Numbered from the stretch's first letter, positions 25,994 to 38,850 are shown. The stretch is DNA of 64,000 nucleotides from Umezawaea sp049997955 (GCA_049997955.1 JAEBDY010000001.1:558001-622000), one strand, 5' to 3'. Numbers and translations are program-made. Notes: generated from the letters alone by a model not told the origin.

Positions 25994-26784
25994 TCAGACG
26001 CGCTTGAACAGCAGCGCGCGCTTGACCTCCTGGATCGCCTTCGTCACCTGGATGCCGCGCGGGCAGGCGTCGGTGCAGTTGAAGGTCGTGCGGCAGCGCC
26101 ACACGCCTTCCTTGTCGCTGAGGATGTCCAGCCGCTCCTCGGCGCCCTCGTCGCGGCTGTCGAAGATGAACCGGTGCGCGTTCACGATCGCGGCGGGGCC
26201 GAAGTACGAGCCGTCCGACCAGTACACCGGGCACGACGTGGTGCAGCAGGCGCACAGAATGCACTTGGTGGTGTCGTCGAACCGCTCGCGGTCCGCCGCC
26301 GACTGCAACCTCTCCCGCGTGGGCTCGGGGGAGTAGTTGATCAGGTACGGCTGCACGGCGCGGAACGCCTCGAAGAACGGCTCCATGTCGACCAGCAGGT
26401 CCTTGTGGACCGGCAGGCCCTTGATGGGCTCGATGGTGATCGTGGTCGGCTTGCCGCCCGCGGACAGCAGGTCCTTCAAGAGCACCTTGCACGCCAACCG
26501 GTTCACGCCGTTGATGCGCATCGCGTCCGAGCCGCAGATGCCGTGCGCGCACGACCGGCGGAACGTCAGGGTGCCGTCCAGGTACCACTTCACGTAGTGC
26601 AGCAGGTTCAGCACGCGGTCCGACGGCAGGGCCGGGATCTCGAAGGAGTCCCAGCGCGGTTCGTCGTCGAACTCCGTGTTGAAGCGCCGGATCTTGACCG
26701 TGACGGTGATCGCGCCCTCGGGCACCGGCGGCTCGGAGCCCTTCGAGCCCGAGGCGGACGTCTGTTCAGCAGTAGAGGCGGTCA

Positions 26785-26785
<1 letters not shown>
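25994..26785 (-). CDS. sdhB: Succinate dehydrogenase iron-sulfur subunit
   Basis: 263 residues. The [2Fe-2S] ligands (CAHGICGSDAM and a later Cys in NRLACKV) and the two ferredoxin-type clusters (CILCACCTTSCP and CRTTFNCTDACPRG) are complete. It passes electrons from SdhA to the membrane anchor. The ATG overlaps the sdhA stop codon by one base (TGATG), so translation is coupled. It is the last gene of sdhCDAB. Confidence 0.96.
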
Positions 26786-28536
<1,751 letters not shown>

Positions 28537-28557
28537 TTCACGTTCTCCCGCAGCGCG

Positions 28558-28971
28558 TCAGTCGGTGATGTTCGGGTCGAAGGTGAAGATCACGAACGTG
28601 CCGAGGGAAATGATCAACACCATCGAGACGTAGAGCAGGATCTTCAGCCAGAACCGGGTGGCGTCCTTGCGGGCGTAGTCGTTGATCACGGTGCGGAGGC
28701 CGTTGCCGCCGTGGATCTGCGCCAGCCACAGCATCGCCAGGTCCCACATCTGCCAGAACGGCGACGCCCAGCGACCCGCGACGAAACCGAAGTTGATGCG
28801 GTGCACGCCGCCGTCGAGGACGTTCATGATGAACAGGTGCCCGAGCACCAGCACGACGAGGCCCATGCCGGAGATGCGCATGAACAGCCAGCTGTAGAGC
28901 TCGAAGTTGCTGCGGCGGGCGGCGGGCCTGCGCGGTGCGCGCGGCTTGGCCAGACCGAGTGCGTTCGACAT
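28558..28971 (-). CDS. sdhD: Succinate dehydrogenase membrane anchor SdhD
   Basis: 137 residues with three membrane helices. The heme-type histidine lies in VLVLGHLFIMNV, and the QIHGGNGLRTVINDY segment fits the second-to-third helix loop. The basic N terminus (KPRAPRRPAARR) is cytoplasmic. The ATG shares its A with the sdhC TGA, so the two anchors are made together. Assigned by position and helix pattern. Confidence 0.9.
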   Translation of the reverse strand: MSNALGLAKPRAPRRPAARRSNFELYSWLFMRISGMGLVVLVLGHLFIMNVLDGGVHRINFGFVAGRWASPFWQMWDLAMLWLAQIHGGNGLRTVINDYARKDATRFWLKILLYVSMVLIISLGTFVIFTFDPNITD

Positions 28972-29393
28972 CACTTGCCCCCGAACAGGTCGGACAGGGT
29001 CCGCTCGATCATGAAGTAGGCGCCGGGGATCATGACGACCACCCAGATGCCGAGGGTCGCCCAGAGCATGGCGCGCTGGAAGCGCGGCCCCTTCTCCCAG
29101 AAGTCGACCAGCATGATGCGGATGCCGTTGAGCGCGTGGTAGAGCACCGCGCCGACGAGGCCGATCTCCATCAGGTTGACGAACGGGTTCTTGTACACCT
29201 CGATCACGGCGTCGTACGTCTGCGGCGACACGCGGACGAGCGCGGTGTCGATCACGTGCGCGAACAGGAAGAAGAAGGTGAGGACACCGGTGATGCGGTG
29301 GGCGACCCATGACCACATGCCCAGATCGCCGCGGTACAGCGTGCCGCCCCCTCGGGACGTGCCCTCCCGCTTGGTCGCGGTGGTACTGGCCAT
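28971..29393 (-). CDS. sdhC: Succinate dehydrogenase cytochrome b subunit SdhC
   Basis: 140 residues from the ATG at 29393, which has GGAGG nine bases upstream; a TTG six bases earlier is too close to that site. The opening GTLYRGDLGMWSWVAHRITG is the SdhC signature, with three helices and candidate heme ligands in LFAHVIDTAL and VLYHALNGIRI. It is the first gene of the sdhCDAB operon. Confidence 0.92.
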   Translation of the reverse strand: MASTTATKREGTSRGGGTLYRGDLGMWSWVAHRITGVLTFFFLFAHVIDTALVRVSPQTYDAVIEVYKNPFVNLMEIGLVGAVLYHALNGIRIMLVDFWEKGPRFQRAMLWATLGIWVVVMIPGAYFMIERTLSDLFGGK

Positions 29394-29399
29394 GCGCAA

Positions 29400-29818
29400 C
29401 GGCCTCCAACGTCAGTGGTGGTTGGTCTTCCGGTTCAACTATTGAGAAAGACCTTGACCATCGGATGCTAGACCTGTGAACACCGACGGACCCAACGACC
29501 GCACCCGCTCTGTGATCGATGGAACACGCAGTCGTTCTTCTGGGTGACCTGGATCGATCCGCGCGCTCGAAACCGTTCACCAAGGGGAATGACGGGTTCC
29601 CCGGAGAACGGGGCGCGGCGGCCGGTACCCCGACCAGGTCCCGACGCCGAGGTGGCGCGCGCGTGCCACCTGCTCCGCGCACGCCTCACCCATCCGGTTC
29701 GCGCGGGTTCGTCCACCGGGGACTTCGGTGTCGGATTTCCACAGTTGACCTCCAGGGGAGCGCCGCGACCGCCGGAACGCGCGCTCGCCGGCCACACCCA
29801 GAGACGGCCGGGTTACGT
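29400..29818. other. Intergenic region between sdhC and the nucleoside transporter operon
   Basis: No coding frame looks real here. The region must hold the divergent promoters of sdhC and of the BMP operon; I cannot single out a convincing -35/-10 pair. The structured segment that follows is listed separately. Confidence 0.45.
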
Positions 29819-29961
29819 CGAGTGGCGAACGATGTCGATCGCATCAACGATTAGGTCACGTGCGAGCCGGCGTGCGTCCCGTGGCCATTACCAGGGGGTA
29901 CGGTTCGCCACTCGGAAGGCCCGACGGCGTTGTTGTCGGGAATGTCTGCTCGGTTGAGCAG
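29819..29961 (+). promoter_or_regulatory. Possible structured leader RNA of the nucleoside transporter operon
   Basis: CGAGTGGCGAAC (29819-29830) pairs perfectly with GTTCGCCACTCG (29903-29914). Inside, GATG/CATC (29831-29845), GGTCACG/CGTGGCC (29854-29886) and TACC/GGTA (29889-29900) form three arms, giving a four-way junction. Two 6-bp hairpins follow (29920-29940 and 29946-29961), the last ending on the ribosome binding site GGGAGG. It matches no riboswitch consensus I know. Confidence 0.45.
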
Positions 29962-29976
29962 GGAGGGAGACGAGCC

Positions 29977-31137
29977 GTGCGTCGTCGAATGCGGGGCATC
30001 GCGGTTACCGCGATCGCGCTGACCAGCGTCATGTCGATGGCAGCGTGTGCCAAGGACTCCGGCAGCACCAGCAACAGCGGGGGTTCCAGCGGGACCGCCG
30101 CGAGTGGCTGCAAGCTGGCCGACAAGCCTCCGGCCGCCGCCGCCGCGAGCAGCAGCGCCGCCGGTGACGCCGCCAAGGTGGACGGCAGCGCGCTCAAGGT
30201 CGGCCTGGCCTACGACATCGGTGGCCGTGGCGACGCGTCGTTCAACGACTCCGCCGCCGCCGGTCTGGACAAGGCCAAGTCCGAGCTGGGCCTGAAGGCC
30301 GAGAACGTCAAGGAGCTGACCGCCGCTCCCAACGAGGCCGAGGACGCGAAGCAGACCCGTCTGCGCCAGCTCGCGACCGACGGCTTCAACCCGATCGTGG
30401 GCGTCGGCTTCGCCTACGCCGAGTCGCTGAAGGTCGTCGCGCCCGAGTTCCCGAACGTCAAGTTCGGCATCGTGGACGGCGTCGTCGAGGGCGCTCCGAA
30501 CGTGACCGGCCTGGTGTTCGCCGAGGAGCAGGGCTCCTTCCTCGCGGGCGTCATCGCCGCGTACCAGAGCAAGAGCTGCCACGTCGGCTTCGTCGGCGGC
30601 GTCGGCATCCCGCTGATCCAGAAGTTCGAGGCGGGCTACGTGCAGGGCGCCAAGGCGGCCGCCCCGGACATCAAGATCGAGCAGAAGTACCTGACCCCGG
30701 CCGGTGACTTCACCGGGTTCCAGGACCCGGCCAAGGGCCAGGTCGTCGCCCAGGCCCAGGTCGAGGCGGGCGCTGACGTGCTGTACCACGCCTCCGGCGC
30801 CTCCGGCAAGGGCGTCTTCGCCGCGGCCAAGGCGGGCAACGTCAAGGCCATCGGCGTCGACTCCGACCAGTACAACCAGGCCACGGTCGCCGAGTCCAAG
30901 GACGTGATCGTGTCGTCCATGCTCAAGCGCGTCGACGTCGCGGTCTTCGACTTCGTCAAGGCCGTCGCGAAGAACGACCTGGCGAGCCTGCCGAAGGTGT
31001 TCGACCTCAAGGTCGACGGTGTCGGCTACTCCACCTCCGGTGGCAAGATCGACGCCGACCTGACCGCGGTCCTCGAGGGCTACAAGGCCCAGATCGTCGA
31101 AGGCAAGATCACCGTCTCGGACAAGCCGAGCAGCTGA
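29977..31137 (+). CDS. BMP-family nucleoside-binding lipoprotein
   Basis: 386 residues from the GTG at 29977 with GGGAGG upstream; the frame is also open to 29860. A lipoprotein signal ends in MAAC with lipid-accepting Cys24, followed by a Ser/Gly/Ala-rich tether. The BMP/PnrA domain begins at KVGLAYDIGGRGDASFND, a family hallmark, and continues with VGVGFAYAESL and KAIGVDSDQYN. It captures nucleosides for the ABC transporter encoded next. A strong hairpin separates it from the ATPase gene. Confidence 0.92.
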   Translation: MRRRMRGIAVTAIALTSVMSMAACAKDSGSTSNSGGSSGTAASGCKLADKPPAAAAASSSAAGDAAKVDGSALKVGLAYDIGGRGDASFNDSAAAGLDKAKSELGLKAENVKELTAAPNEAEDAKQTRLRQLATDGFNPIVGVGFAYAESLKVVAPEFPNVKFGIVDGVVEGAPNVTGLVFAEEQGSFLAGVIAAYQSKSCHVGFVGGVGIPLIQKFEAGYVQGAKAAAPDIKIEQKYLTPAGDFTGFQDPAKGQVVAQAQVEAGADVLYHASGASGKGVFAAAKAGNVKAIGVDSDQYNQATVAESKDVIVSSMLKRVDVAVFDFVKAVAKNDLASLPKVFDLKVDGVGYSTSGGKIDADLTAVLEGYKAQIVEGKITVSDKPSS

Positions 31138-31153
31138 CGTCAGACTGCCGGTC

Positions 31154-31192
31154 GTGCTGGGCCCCGCGAGCACGTCTCGTGGGGCCCAGCAC
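31154..31192 (+). terminator. Intra-operon hairpin after the BMP gene
   Basis: A 17-bp stem with one G-T pair (31154-31170 with 31176-31192) and a CACGT loop lies between the binding-protein gene and the ATPase gene. It may be a partial terminator or an mRNA-stabilising structure that keeps the binding protein in excess. Confidence 0.75.
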
Positions 31193-31214
31193 GTCGTAGT
31201 GGGAGTTTTCAACG

Positions 31215-32836
<1,622 letters not shown>

Positions 32837-32837
<1 letters not shown>

Positions 32838-33919
32838 TGGGCAAGGTGCGCGGCAACCTGCTTCCGCCCGCGCTGGCGATCCTGTTCTCCGCACTGCTGT
32901 GCGGAGTCGCGCTGGTCGTCTCGGGGGCGAACCCCCTGGAGGCGTTCGGCGCGATGGTGACGCAGGTCGGCCAGGGCACGACCGCGGTCGACATCATCAA
33001 CAGCACCGGCACGTACTACATCGCGGCCCTCGCGGTCGCGATCGGCTTCCAGATGAACCTGTTCAACATCGGCGTCGAGGGCCAGTACCGGGTCGCGGCG
33101 GTCGTCGCGGCCGTGTTCGGCGGCTCCGTGGCGCTGCCGCCCGGCATCCACACCCTGGCGATCATCCTGGTCGCCGCCCTCGCGGGAGCCGCGTGGGCCG
33201 CGGTCCCGGCGATCCTCAAGGTGACGCGCGGCGTCAACGAGGTCATCTCCACGATCATGATGAACGGCCTGGCTCTCGGTCTGGCCGCCTACCTGATCCG
33301 CGACGACGTGTTCGGCGAGCTGCGGGGCAACAACATCCGCACGCCGGAGATCGCGTCGTCCGGCTGGGTGCCCGGCATCTCGCTCGGCGGCTCCGGCACG
33401 ATCTTCGGCCTGGTGTTCCTGGCCGCCGCGCTGGGCATCGGCTACTGGGTGATGATGAACCGCACCCGCTTCGGCTTCGAGCTGCGCGCGTCCGGCGAGT
33501 CGGCGACCGCCGCCGCGGCGGGTGGCGTCAGCGCGAAGAAGATGATCCTGGTCGCGATGCTGCTCTCCGGGGCCATCGCGGGCCTGATCGCGATGCCCGA
33601 GATCCTCGGCCGCGACCACACCTACAACCTGAACTTCCCCGCGGGCATCGGGTTCTCCGGCATCGCCGTGGCGCTGCTCGGCCGCAACCACCCCGGTGGC
33701 ATCGCGTTCGGCGCGCTGCTGTGGGCGTTCCTGGACAAGTCGGGGCTCGCGTTGGACAACGTGGGCGTGCCGAGGGAGATCGTGACGATCATGCAGGGTG
33801 CGATCGTGCTGTCCGTCGTGGTCGCCTACGAGGTCGTCCGCCGCTACGAGCTGGCCGCCGAACAACGGCGCGTCGGCCGACAGCTCGGCACCGCCGAGCC
33901 CGTGGGAGGTGCCGCGTGA
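32837..33919 (+). CDS. Nucleoside ABC transporter permease 1
   Basis: 360 residues with eight to ten helices of the BPD_transp_2 family; FQMNLFNIGVEGQYRVAA and RATRFGFELRASGES-like loops (here NRTRFGFELRASGES) are the coupling signatures. The ATG shares an A with the ATPase stop (TGATG), which fixes the start against a longer open frame. It forms the channel with the next gene product. Confidence 0.92.
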
Positions 33920-35169
33920 CCGCGCTGGTCGAAGCCCCGCTGTCGTCCATCCCCCCGCAGCGCAAGAAGACCCTGCCGGGCTGGGCGCTCGGCATGATCG
34001 CGATGGCTGGTGCCATCGCGCTGCTGTCCACCACCTCGTACCTGACCGGCGTGCCGCAGCTGACGTCGTCCGGCACCATCCAGACGGCCGTCCGGCTGGC
34101 GCTGCCGATCCTGCTCGCGGGCCTCGGCGGCCTGTGGGCGGAACGCGCGGGCGTCGTGAACATCGGCCTCGAAGGCATGATGATCATGGGCACCTGGGGT
34201 GCCGCGTGGGCCGGCTACCAGTGGGGCCCGTGGGCCGCGCTGGTCTCCGCCGCCGTGTTCGGCGCGCTGGGCGGTCTGCTGCACGCCATCGCCACGGTGA
34301 CGTTCGGCGTCAACCACATCGTCTCCGGCGTGGCGATCAACCTGCTCGGCGCGGGCCTGACGAAGTACCTGTCGACGCTGATCTTCTTCCCGATCTCGAA
34401 CAACCCGCGCGAGTCCCCGGCCGTGCCGAAGTTCGAGACGTACTCGGCGGGCGGCCTGTCCGACTGGCTGAAGACGCTGGAGGACGAGCAGCGGGTCGCC
34501 GTCTCCGACATCGCGGGCGTCCTGCGCGGCCTGGTCACCGGCGTCTCGCCGCTGACCATGCTGGCGATCCTGTTCGTGATCGGCAGCTACCTGGTCCTGT
34601 GGCGCACGCGGTTCGGCCTGCGGCTGCGGTCGTGCGGCGAGAACCCGGCCGCCGCGGAGTCGCTGGGCGTCAACGTCTACCTGTACAAGTACGCGGCCGT
34701 CATCATGTCCGGTGCTCTCGCGGGCATCGGCGGCGCGGCGCTCGTGCTGAACCCCGGCAACCCCGGCTACCTCGAAGGCCAGACCAACGGCCGCGGCTTC
34801 ATCGGCCTCGCGGCGATGATCTTCGGCAACTGGCGGCCGGGTGGCCTGCTCGGCGGTGCCGCGCTGTTCGGCTACGCCGACGGCCTCCAGCTGCGCAGCG
34901 GTGGCAAGACGTTCCTCGCGCTCATCTACGGCGCGGTGCTCCTGCTCGCCGCCCTCGTGGTCTGGCAGCTCATCCGCCGCCGCTGGTTCGCCGCGGCCGC
35001 GGGCATCATCGCCGCGGGCCTGCTGTACGGCGTCTACTACAGCGTCGACGAGGTCCCGAGCGAACTGACCACCTACGCCCCGCACCTGGTCACGCTGGTC
35101 GTGCTGGCCGCCGCGTCGCAACGGCTGCGAATGCCCGCGGCCGACGGGGTGGTGTACCGCCGTGGCTGA
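33916..35169 (+). CDS. Nucleoside ABC transporter permease 2
   Basis: 417 residues, paralogous to permease 1: VVNIGLEGMMIMGTWGAAW and RTRFGLRLRSCGENPAAAES mark the BPD_transp_2 family. The GTG at 33916 overlaps the preceding TGA (GTGA). It carries about 60 more residues than permease 1, at the C-terminal helices. Its last eight bases overlap cdd, so uptake and deamination are translationally linked. Confidence 0.92.
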   Translation: MTALVEAPLSSIPPQRKKTLPGWALGMIAMAGAIALLSTTSYLTGVPQLTSSGTIQTAVRLALPILLAGLGGLWAERAGVVNIGLEGMMIMGTWGAAWAGYQWGPWAALVSAAVFGALGGLLHAIATVTFGVNHIVSGVAINLLGAGLTKYLSTLIFFPISNNPRESPAVPKFETYSAGGLSDWLKTLEDEQRVAVSDIAGVLRGLVTGVSPLTMLAILFVIGSYLVLWRTRFGLRLRSCGENPAAAESLGVNVYLYKYAAVIMSGALAGIGGAALVLNPGNPGYLEGQTNGRGFIGLAAMIFGNWRPGGLLGGAALFGYADGLQLRSGGKTFLALIYGAVLLLAALVVWQLIRRRWFAAAAGIIAAGLLYGVYYSVDEVPSELTTYAPHLVTLVVLAAASQRLRMPAADGVVYRRG

Positions 35170-35551
35170 CGTCGACTGGGAGCTGCTGCGGGAACGGGCG
35201 GTGGAGGCCGCCCGGAACGCCTACTGCCCGTACTCCGGCCTCCAGGTCGGCTCGGCCGCGCTGTGCGACGACGGCCGGATCGTGGTCGGCTGCAACGTGG
35301 AGAACGCCGCGTACGGCGTGGCGCTGTGCGCGGAGTGCACGATGGCGGGCCAGCTCCGGTTGACCGGCGGCGGCCGCTTCGTCGCCGTAGCCTGCCGGAG
35401 CGGCACCGGCGACCTGCTGATGCCGTGCGGCCGCTGCCGCCAGGTGCTGTACGAACTGGGCGGCGCCACGTGCCTCGTGGACACCCCGCGGGGCGTGCTG
35501 CCGATGAGCGACGTGCTGCCCGACGCGTTCGGGCCGGAGGACCTGCCATGA
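35162..35551 (+). CDS. cdd: Cytidine deaminase
   Basis: 129 residues, a small homotetrameric type. The zinc site is C-N-V-E in GCNVENAAYG, with ALCAECTMAG (the catalytic Glu) and PCGRCRQ giving the other Cys ligands, all present. It converts cytidine and deoxycytidine to uridine and deoxyuridine. Its GTG lies inside the end of the permease gene and its TGA overlaps deoA (ATGA). Confidence 0.93.
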   Translation: MADVDWELLRERAVEAARNAYCPYSGLQVGSAALCDDGRIVVGCNVENAAYGVALCAECTMAGQLRLTGGGRFVAVACRSGTGDLLMPCGRCRQVLYELGGATCLVDTPRGVLPMSDVLPDAFGPEDLP

Positions 35552-36822
35552 GCTTCAGCGCGGTCGACGTGATCCGGGCCAAGCGCGACGGGCACCGCCT
35601 CACCGACGAGCAGATCGACTGGGTCGTCGACGCCTACACCCACGGCGTCGTCGCGGACGAGCAGATGTCCGCGCTGGCCATGGCGATCTTCCTCAACGGC
35701 ATGGAGTCGTCCGAGACGGCCCGCTGGACCAGGGCGATGGTCCTGTCCGGTGACCGGCTCTCGCTGGACGTGGACCGCCCGACCGTGGACAAGCACTCCA
35801 CCGGCGGCGTCGGCGACAAGATCACCCTGCCGCTCGCGCCGCTGGTCGCGGCGTGCGGCGCGGCCGTGCCCCAGCTCTCCGGCCGAGGCCTCGGCCACAC
35901 CGGCGGCACGCTGGACAAGCTGGAGTCGATCCCCGGCTGGCGTGCCCAGCTGTCGTTGGACGAGATCGCCGCCCAGCTGTCGTCCGTCGGCGCGGTGATC
36001 TGCGCGGCCACCGAGGGCCTGGCCCCGGCCGACCGCAAGCTGTACGCGCTGCGCGACGTGACGGCCACGGTCGAGGCCATCCCGCTGATCGCCAGTTCGA
36101 TCATGAGCAAGAAGATCGCCGAGGGCGCCGACGCGCTGGTGCTCGACGTGAAGGTCGGCTCCGGCGCGTTCATGAAGACCCTGCCGCAGGCCCGGTCCCT
36201 GGCCGACGCGCTGGTCGCCATCGGCGTCGACCACGGGCTGAGGATCAGCGCCATGCTCACGGACATGTCCGTGCCGCTGGGCGTCGCGGTCGGCAACGCC
36301 GTCGAGGTCGCCGAGTCGGTCGACGTCCTGAAGGGCGGCGGACCGGCCGACGTGGTCGAGCTGACCGTGGCCCTGGCGCGGGAAATGCTGTCCCAGGCGG
36401 GGATCTCGGTCGACCCGGCCGAGGTCCTGGCCTCCGGCGGGGCGTACGAGACGTGGGCGCGGATGATCCGCGCCCAGGGCGGCGATCCTGACGCGCCGCT
36501 ACCGGTCGGCAAGCACAAGCACGTCGTCACCGCACCCGACTCCGGTGTTCTGTCCACTTTGGACGCCTACGCCGTCGGTGTCGCCGCGTGGCGGCTGGGC
36601 GCGGGCCGCGCCCGCAAGGAGGACCCGGTGCAGGCGGGCGCGGGCGTCCTCTGCCTGGCCAAGCCGGGTGACCGCGTGGAGCAGGGCCAGCCGCTGCTGG
36701 AACTGCGCACCGACACCCCCGACGCCGTCCCGTACGCACTGGAAGCGCTGACAGGCGGCTACGCGGTAGCCGACTCGGCGGCATCACCTGGACCGCTGGT
36801 GATCGACACCATCCGAGGCTGA
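35548..36822 (+). CDS. deoA: Thymidine (pyrimidine-nucleoside) phosphorylase
   Basis: 424 residues. The phosphate-binding and signature segments are intact: DKHSTGGVGDK, SGRGLGHTGGTLDKLE and SSIMSKKIAEGAD. It splits thymidine and deoxyuridine to base and deoxyribose-1-phosphate. The ATG overlaps the cdd stop and has GGAGG seven bases upstream. Together with cdd and the transporter it makes one operon for pyrimidine nucleoside use. Confidence 0.95.
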   Translation: MSFSAVDVIRAKRDGHRLTDEQIDWVVDAYTHGVVADEQMSALAMAIFLNGMESSETARWTRAMVLSGDRLSLDVDRPTVDKHSTGGVGDKITLPLAPLVAACGAAVPQLSGRGLGHTGGTLDKLESIPGWRAQLSLDEIAAQLSSVGAVICAATEGLAPADRKLYALRDVTATVEAIPLIASSIMSKKIAEGADALVLDVKVGSGAFMKTLPQARSLADALVAIGVDHGLRISAMLTDMSVPLGVAVGNAVEVAESVDVLKGGGPADVVELTVALAREMLSQAGISVDPAEVLASGGAYETWARMIRAQGGDPDAPLPVGKHKHVVTAPDSGVLSTLDAYAVGVAAWRLGAGRARKEDPVQAGAGVLCLAKPGDRVEQGQPLLELRTDTPDAVPYALEALTGGYAVADSAASPGPLVIDTIRG

Positions 36823-36824
36823 TC

Positions 36825-38585
36825 GTGGTTCCCCTGAGCACCGAACTCCGCCGTGCCCGCACGGTGTTCCGCTGCGGCTGCGTCGCACTGGCCGTCGGGG
36901 TGGCACTCGCCGTCTCCGCGTCGGTCGACCGGACCACCCTCCCGGCGGCGGCGTTCCCCGTCGCCCTGGTGCTCGTGGTGGCCGGCCTGGTGGCCGTCGT
37001 GCTCGCCAGGCGCGCGGAGGTGGCCCGGAAGAAGACGAGGGGCGAGCACGAGTGGCGGGCCGCCATCGGCCCGCTCGTGCGCCAGTGGCCGCCGACGAAG
37101 GCGCGGGCAGTGTCCGATGTGGACTACGGCGCCACCAGGACCAGGCACACCGACGGCGCCAACCCGTACGTCCCGCGCGCGGCCGACCGACCACTCCGCT
37201 ACGCGTTGGGAGCACGGCGTTTCGTCCTGCTGCGCGGCGACGTGAAGGCGGGCTGTTCCCGCACCCTCGCCGAAGCGCTGCGCCACACCCACCCCGACGC
37301 GGACCTGGTCCTGCCCCGCCACACCAGGGCGGTGGCCGAACTGGCGGGCTTGGACCCGGTGCTGCCGCTGGAGAACGCGGTCGTCTTCCTCGGCGACCTC
37401 ACCTCCACCGACCTGGACCAGCTCACCGCGGGCGTCCTCGACTTCTGGGCTGAGCGAGCGGTCCTCGTGGGCACCATCACCACCGCGGACCACGAGGCCG
37501 CACTGCGCAACGGCTCCGACGTGGGCGCGGTCGCCCGCGCGGCCTTGGCCAGGGCCACGATCGTGGACCTGCCGTTCGAGCTGACCGCGGCGGAGTTGGC
37601 CGCGGCCCGCGACGACTACCCGGACGAACCCCGCCTCACCGGCACCGCGAGCATCGGCGAAGTCCTGGTGGACGGCGAGGAACTCGTCCGCAGGCTCCGC
37701 ACGGGCAGACGCGACAGCCCCGCGGGCCAGGCCATCACCCGAGCCGCCCTGGACGCCCGCCGAGCAGGCCTGCGCCGCCCGGTCACCGAACCGGAACTGG
37801 TCCGCCTGTTCCCGAAGTACCTGGAACGCATCACCGTGGGCGTAGAACCAACGGAGGAGGTCTTCACCTCCGGCCTCACGTGGGCGACGACCCCCATCGC
37901 CTCCCAGGTGGCCCTGCTCCGCCGGGTGACCGGCGGCTTCGAGGTCTTGGACTACGTCGTAGCGGCAGAAACATCGGAACTGCCGGAGGACGCAGCCCCG
38001 GACCTCCTGGCGATGACGACTCCGGCGGACGCGTACGACATCGCCGACGCCGCCCACTCGGCGAACCGCCCGGACTTCGCCCGCGAGGCCTTCCGCCGAG
38101 CCATGGAACACCAGCCAACCTTGCCCGCAGCCGCGTTCGCCCTGGCGGCAGTGCTCGCGGAACAGGACGACAACGCCGCGGCGGAACGCGTCTACCGCCA
38201 AGCGATCGACACCGAACACCCGCACTACGCCTACCTGTCCCGGATCAACCTGGGCCACCTGCTCCTGAAGCGCGAGGCAGCGGAACAGGCCCGCGAAACC
38301 TTCCAAGCAGCGGCAGAAACCAGACCAGGCCAAGAAGGCCAACACGCCCGCCTGGGCCTGGGCGAGGCACTGCTGGCGCAGAAGGACTTCGACCAGGCGG
38401 CAATCCAGTTCCGCCAGGTACTGGCAGCGAACGACAAGACCACCACCCCCCTGGCCCTGCACGGCCTGGGCAGAACCTTGGCGGCAAAGGGCGACCACCA
38501 GTCCGCCCGCGAGGTCTACCAAGAAGCAGCAACCTGCAACAACCCAGAAATAGCAGCCTGGGCAAAATCAGCCCTGGAACCCTAA
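36825..38585 (+). CDS. Membrane-anchored TPR protein
   Basis: 586 residues starting two bases after deoA. Two N-terminal membrane helices (CVALAVGVALAVSASV; FPVALVLVVAGLVAVVLA) are followed by a domain of about 300 residues that resembles the non-catalytic remnant of an ATPase (FVLLRGDVKAGCSRTLAEAL has the shape of a Walker A loop but without GKT), then four TPR motifs from residue 400 (AFALAAVLAEQDDNAAAERVY and following). Such proteins occur widely in actinomycetes; the function is unknown. It is probably the last gene of the operon. Confidence 0.78.
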   Translation: MVPLSTELRRARTVFRCGCVALAVGVALAVSASVDRTTLPAAAFPVALVLVVAGLVAVVLARRAEVARKKTRGEHEWRAAIGPLVRQWPPTKARAVSDVDYGATRTRHTDGANPYVPRAADRPLRYALGARRFVLLRGDVKAGCSRTLAEALRHTHPDADLVLPRHTRAVAELAGLDPVLPLENAVVFLGDLTSTDLDQLTAGVLDFWAERAVLVGTITTADHEAALRNGSDVGAVARAALARATIVDLPFELTAAELAAARDDYPDEPRLTGTASIGEVLVDGEELVRRLRTGRRDSPAGQAITRAALDARRAGLRRPVTEPELVRLFPKYLERITVGVEPTEEVFTSGLTWATTPIASQVALLRRVTGGFEVLDYVVAAETSELPEDAAPDLLAMTTPADAYDIADAAHSANRPDFAREAFRRAMEHQPTLPAAAFALAAVLAEQDDNAAAERVYRQAIDTEHPHYAYLSRINLGHLLLKREAAEQARETFQAAAETRPGQEGQHARLGLGEALLAQKDFDQAAIQFRQVLAANDKTTTPLALHGLGRTLAAKGDHQSAREVYQEAATCNNPEIAAWAKSALEP

Positions 38586-38626
38586 CCACACCAGCACCAA
38601 CACCCCACACCCGCACCCGCACCTGG

Positions 38627-38850
38627 AACTCGCACACCCGACATCGGGACCCGCGCACGCAGGCCGGGGTTCGCGCATACACGACATCGGGACCACGCAC
38701 ATCGCATCGGGACTCACGCACACCATGCCGGACCCGCGCACTGGAGTCCGCCACACCACACATGCGGACTAGCTCACGCACATTGGATCCGCGCACTGAA
38801 CCCGCACACCGCACACGGTTCCGCGCAGAAAAATCCGCACACCGACACTC
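38627..38850. repeat. Degenerate tandem array, period about 20 bp
   Basis: About eleven units of the form GGGAC(C/T)CGCGCAC followed by seven to ten variable bases ending in CGG. The CGCGCAC cores lie at 38632, 38652, 38672, about 38695, 38715, 38735, 38755, 38775 and 38791. There is no coding frame with protein character. It fills the start of the 740-bp gap between the TPR and coiled-coil genes. Confidence 0.7.

Noticed and set aside
29819..29961. Known purine, TPP, cobalamin or ydaO riboswitch in the leader
   Set aside because: None of the conserved core sequences of these classes that I know is present; only the stem arrangement is notable.
38627..38850. CRISPR array
   Set aside because: Cores are only about 13 bp and degenerate, spacers are 7-10 bp, and no cas gene is present.
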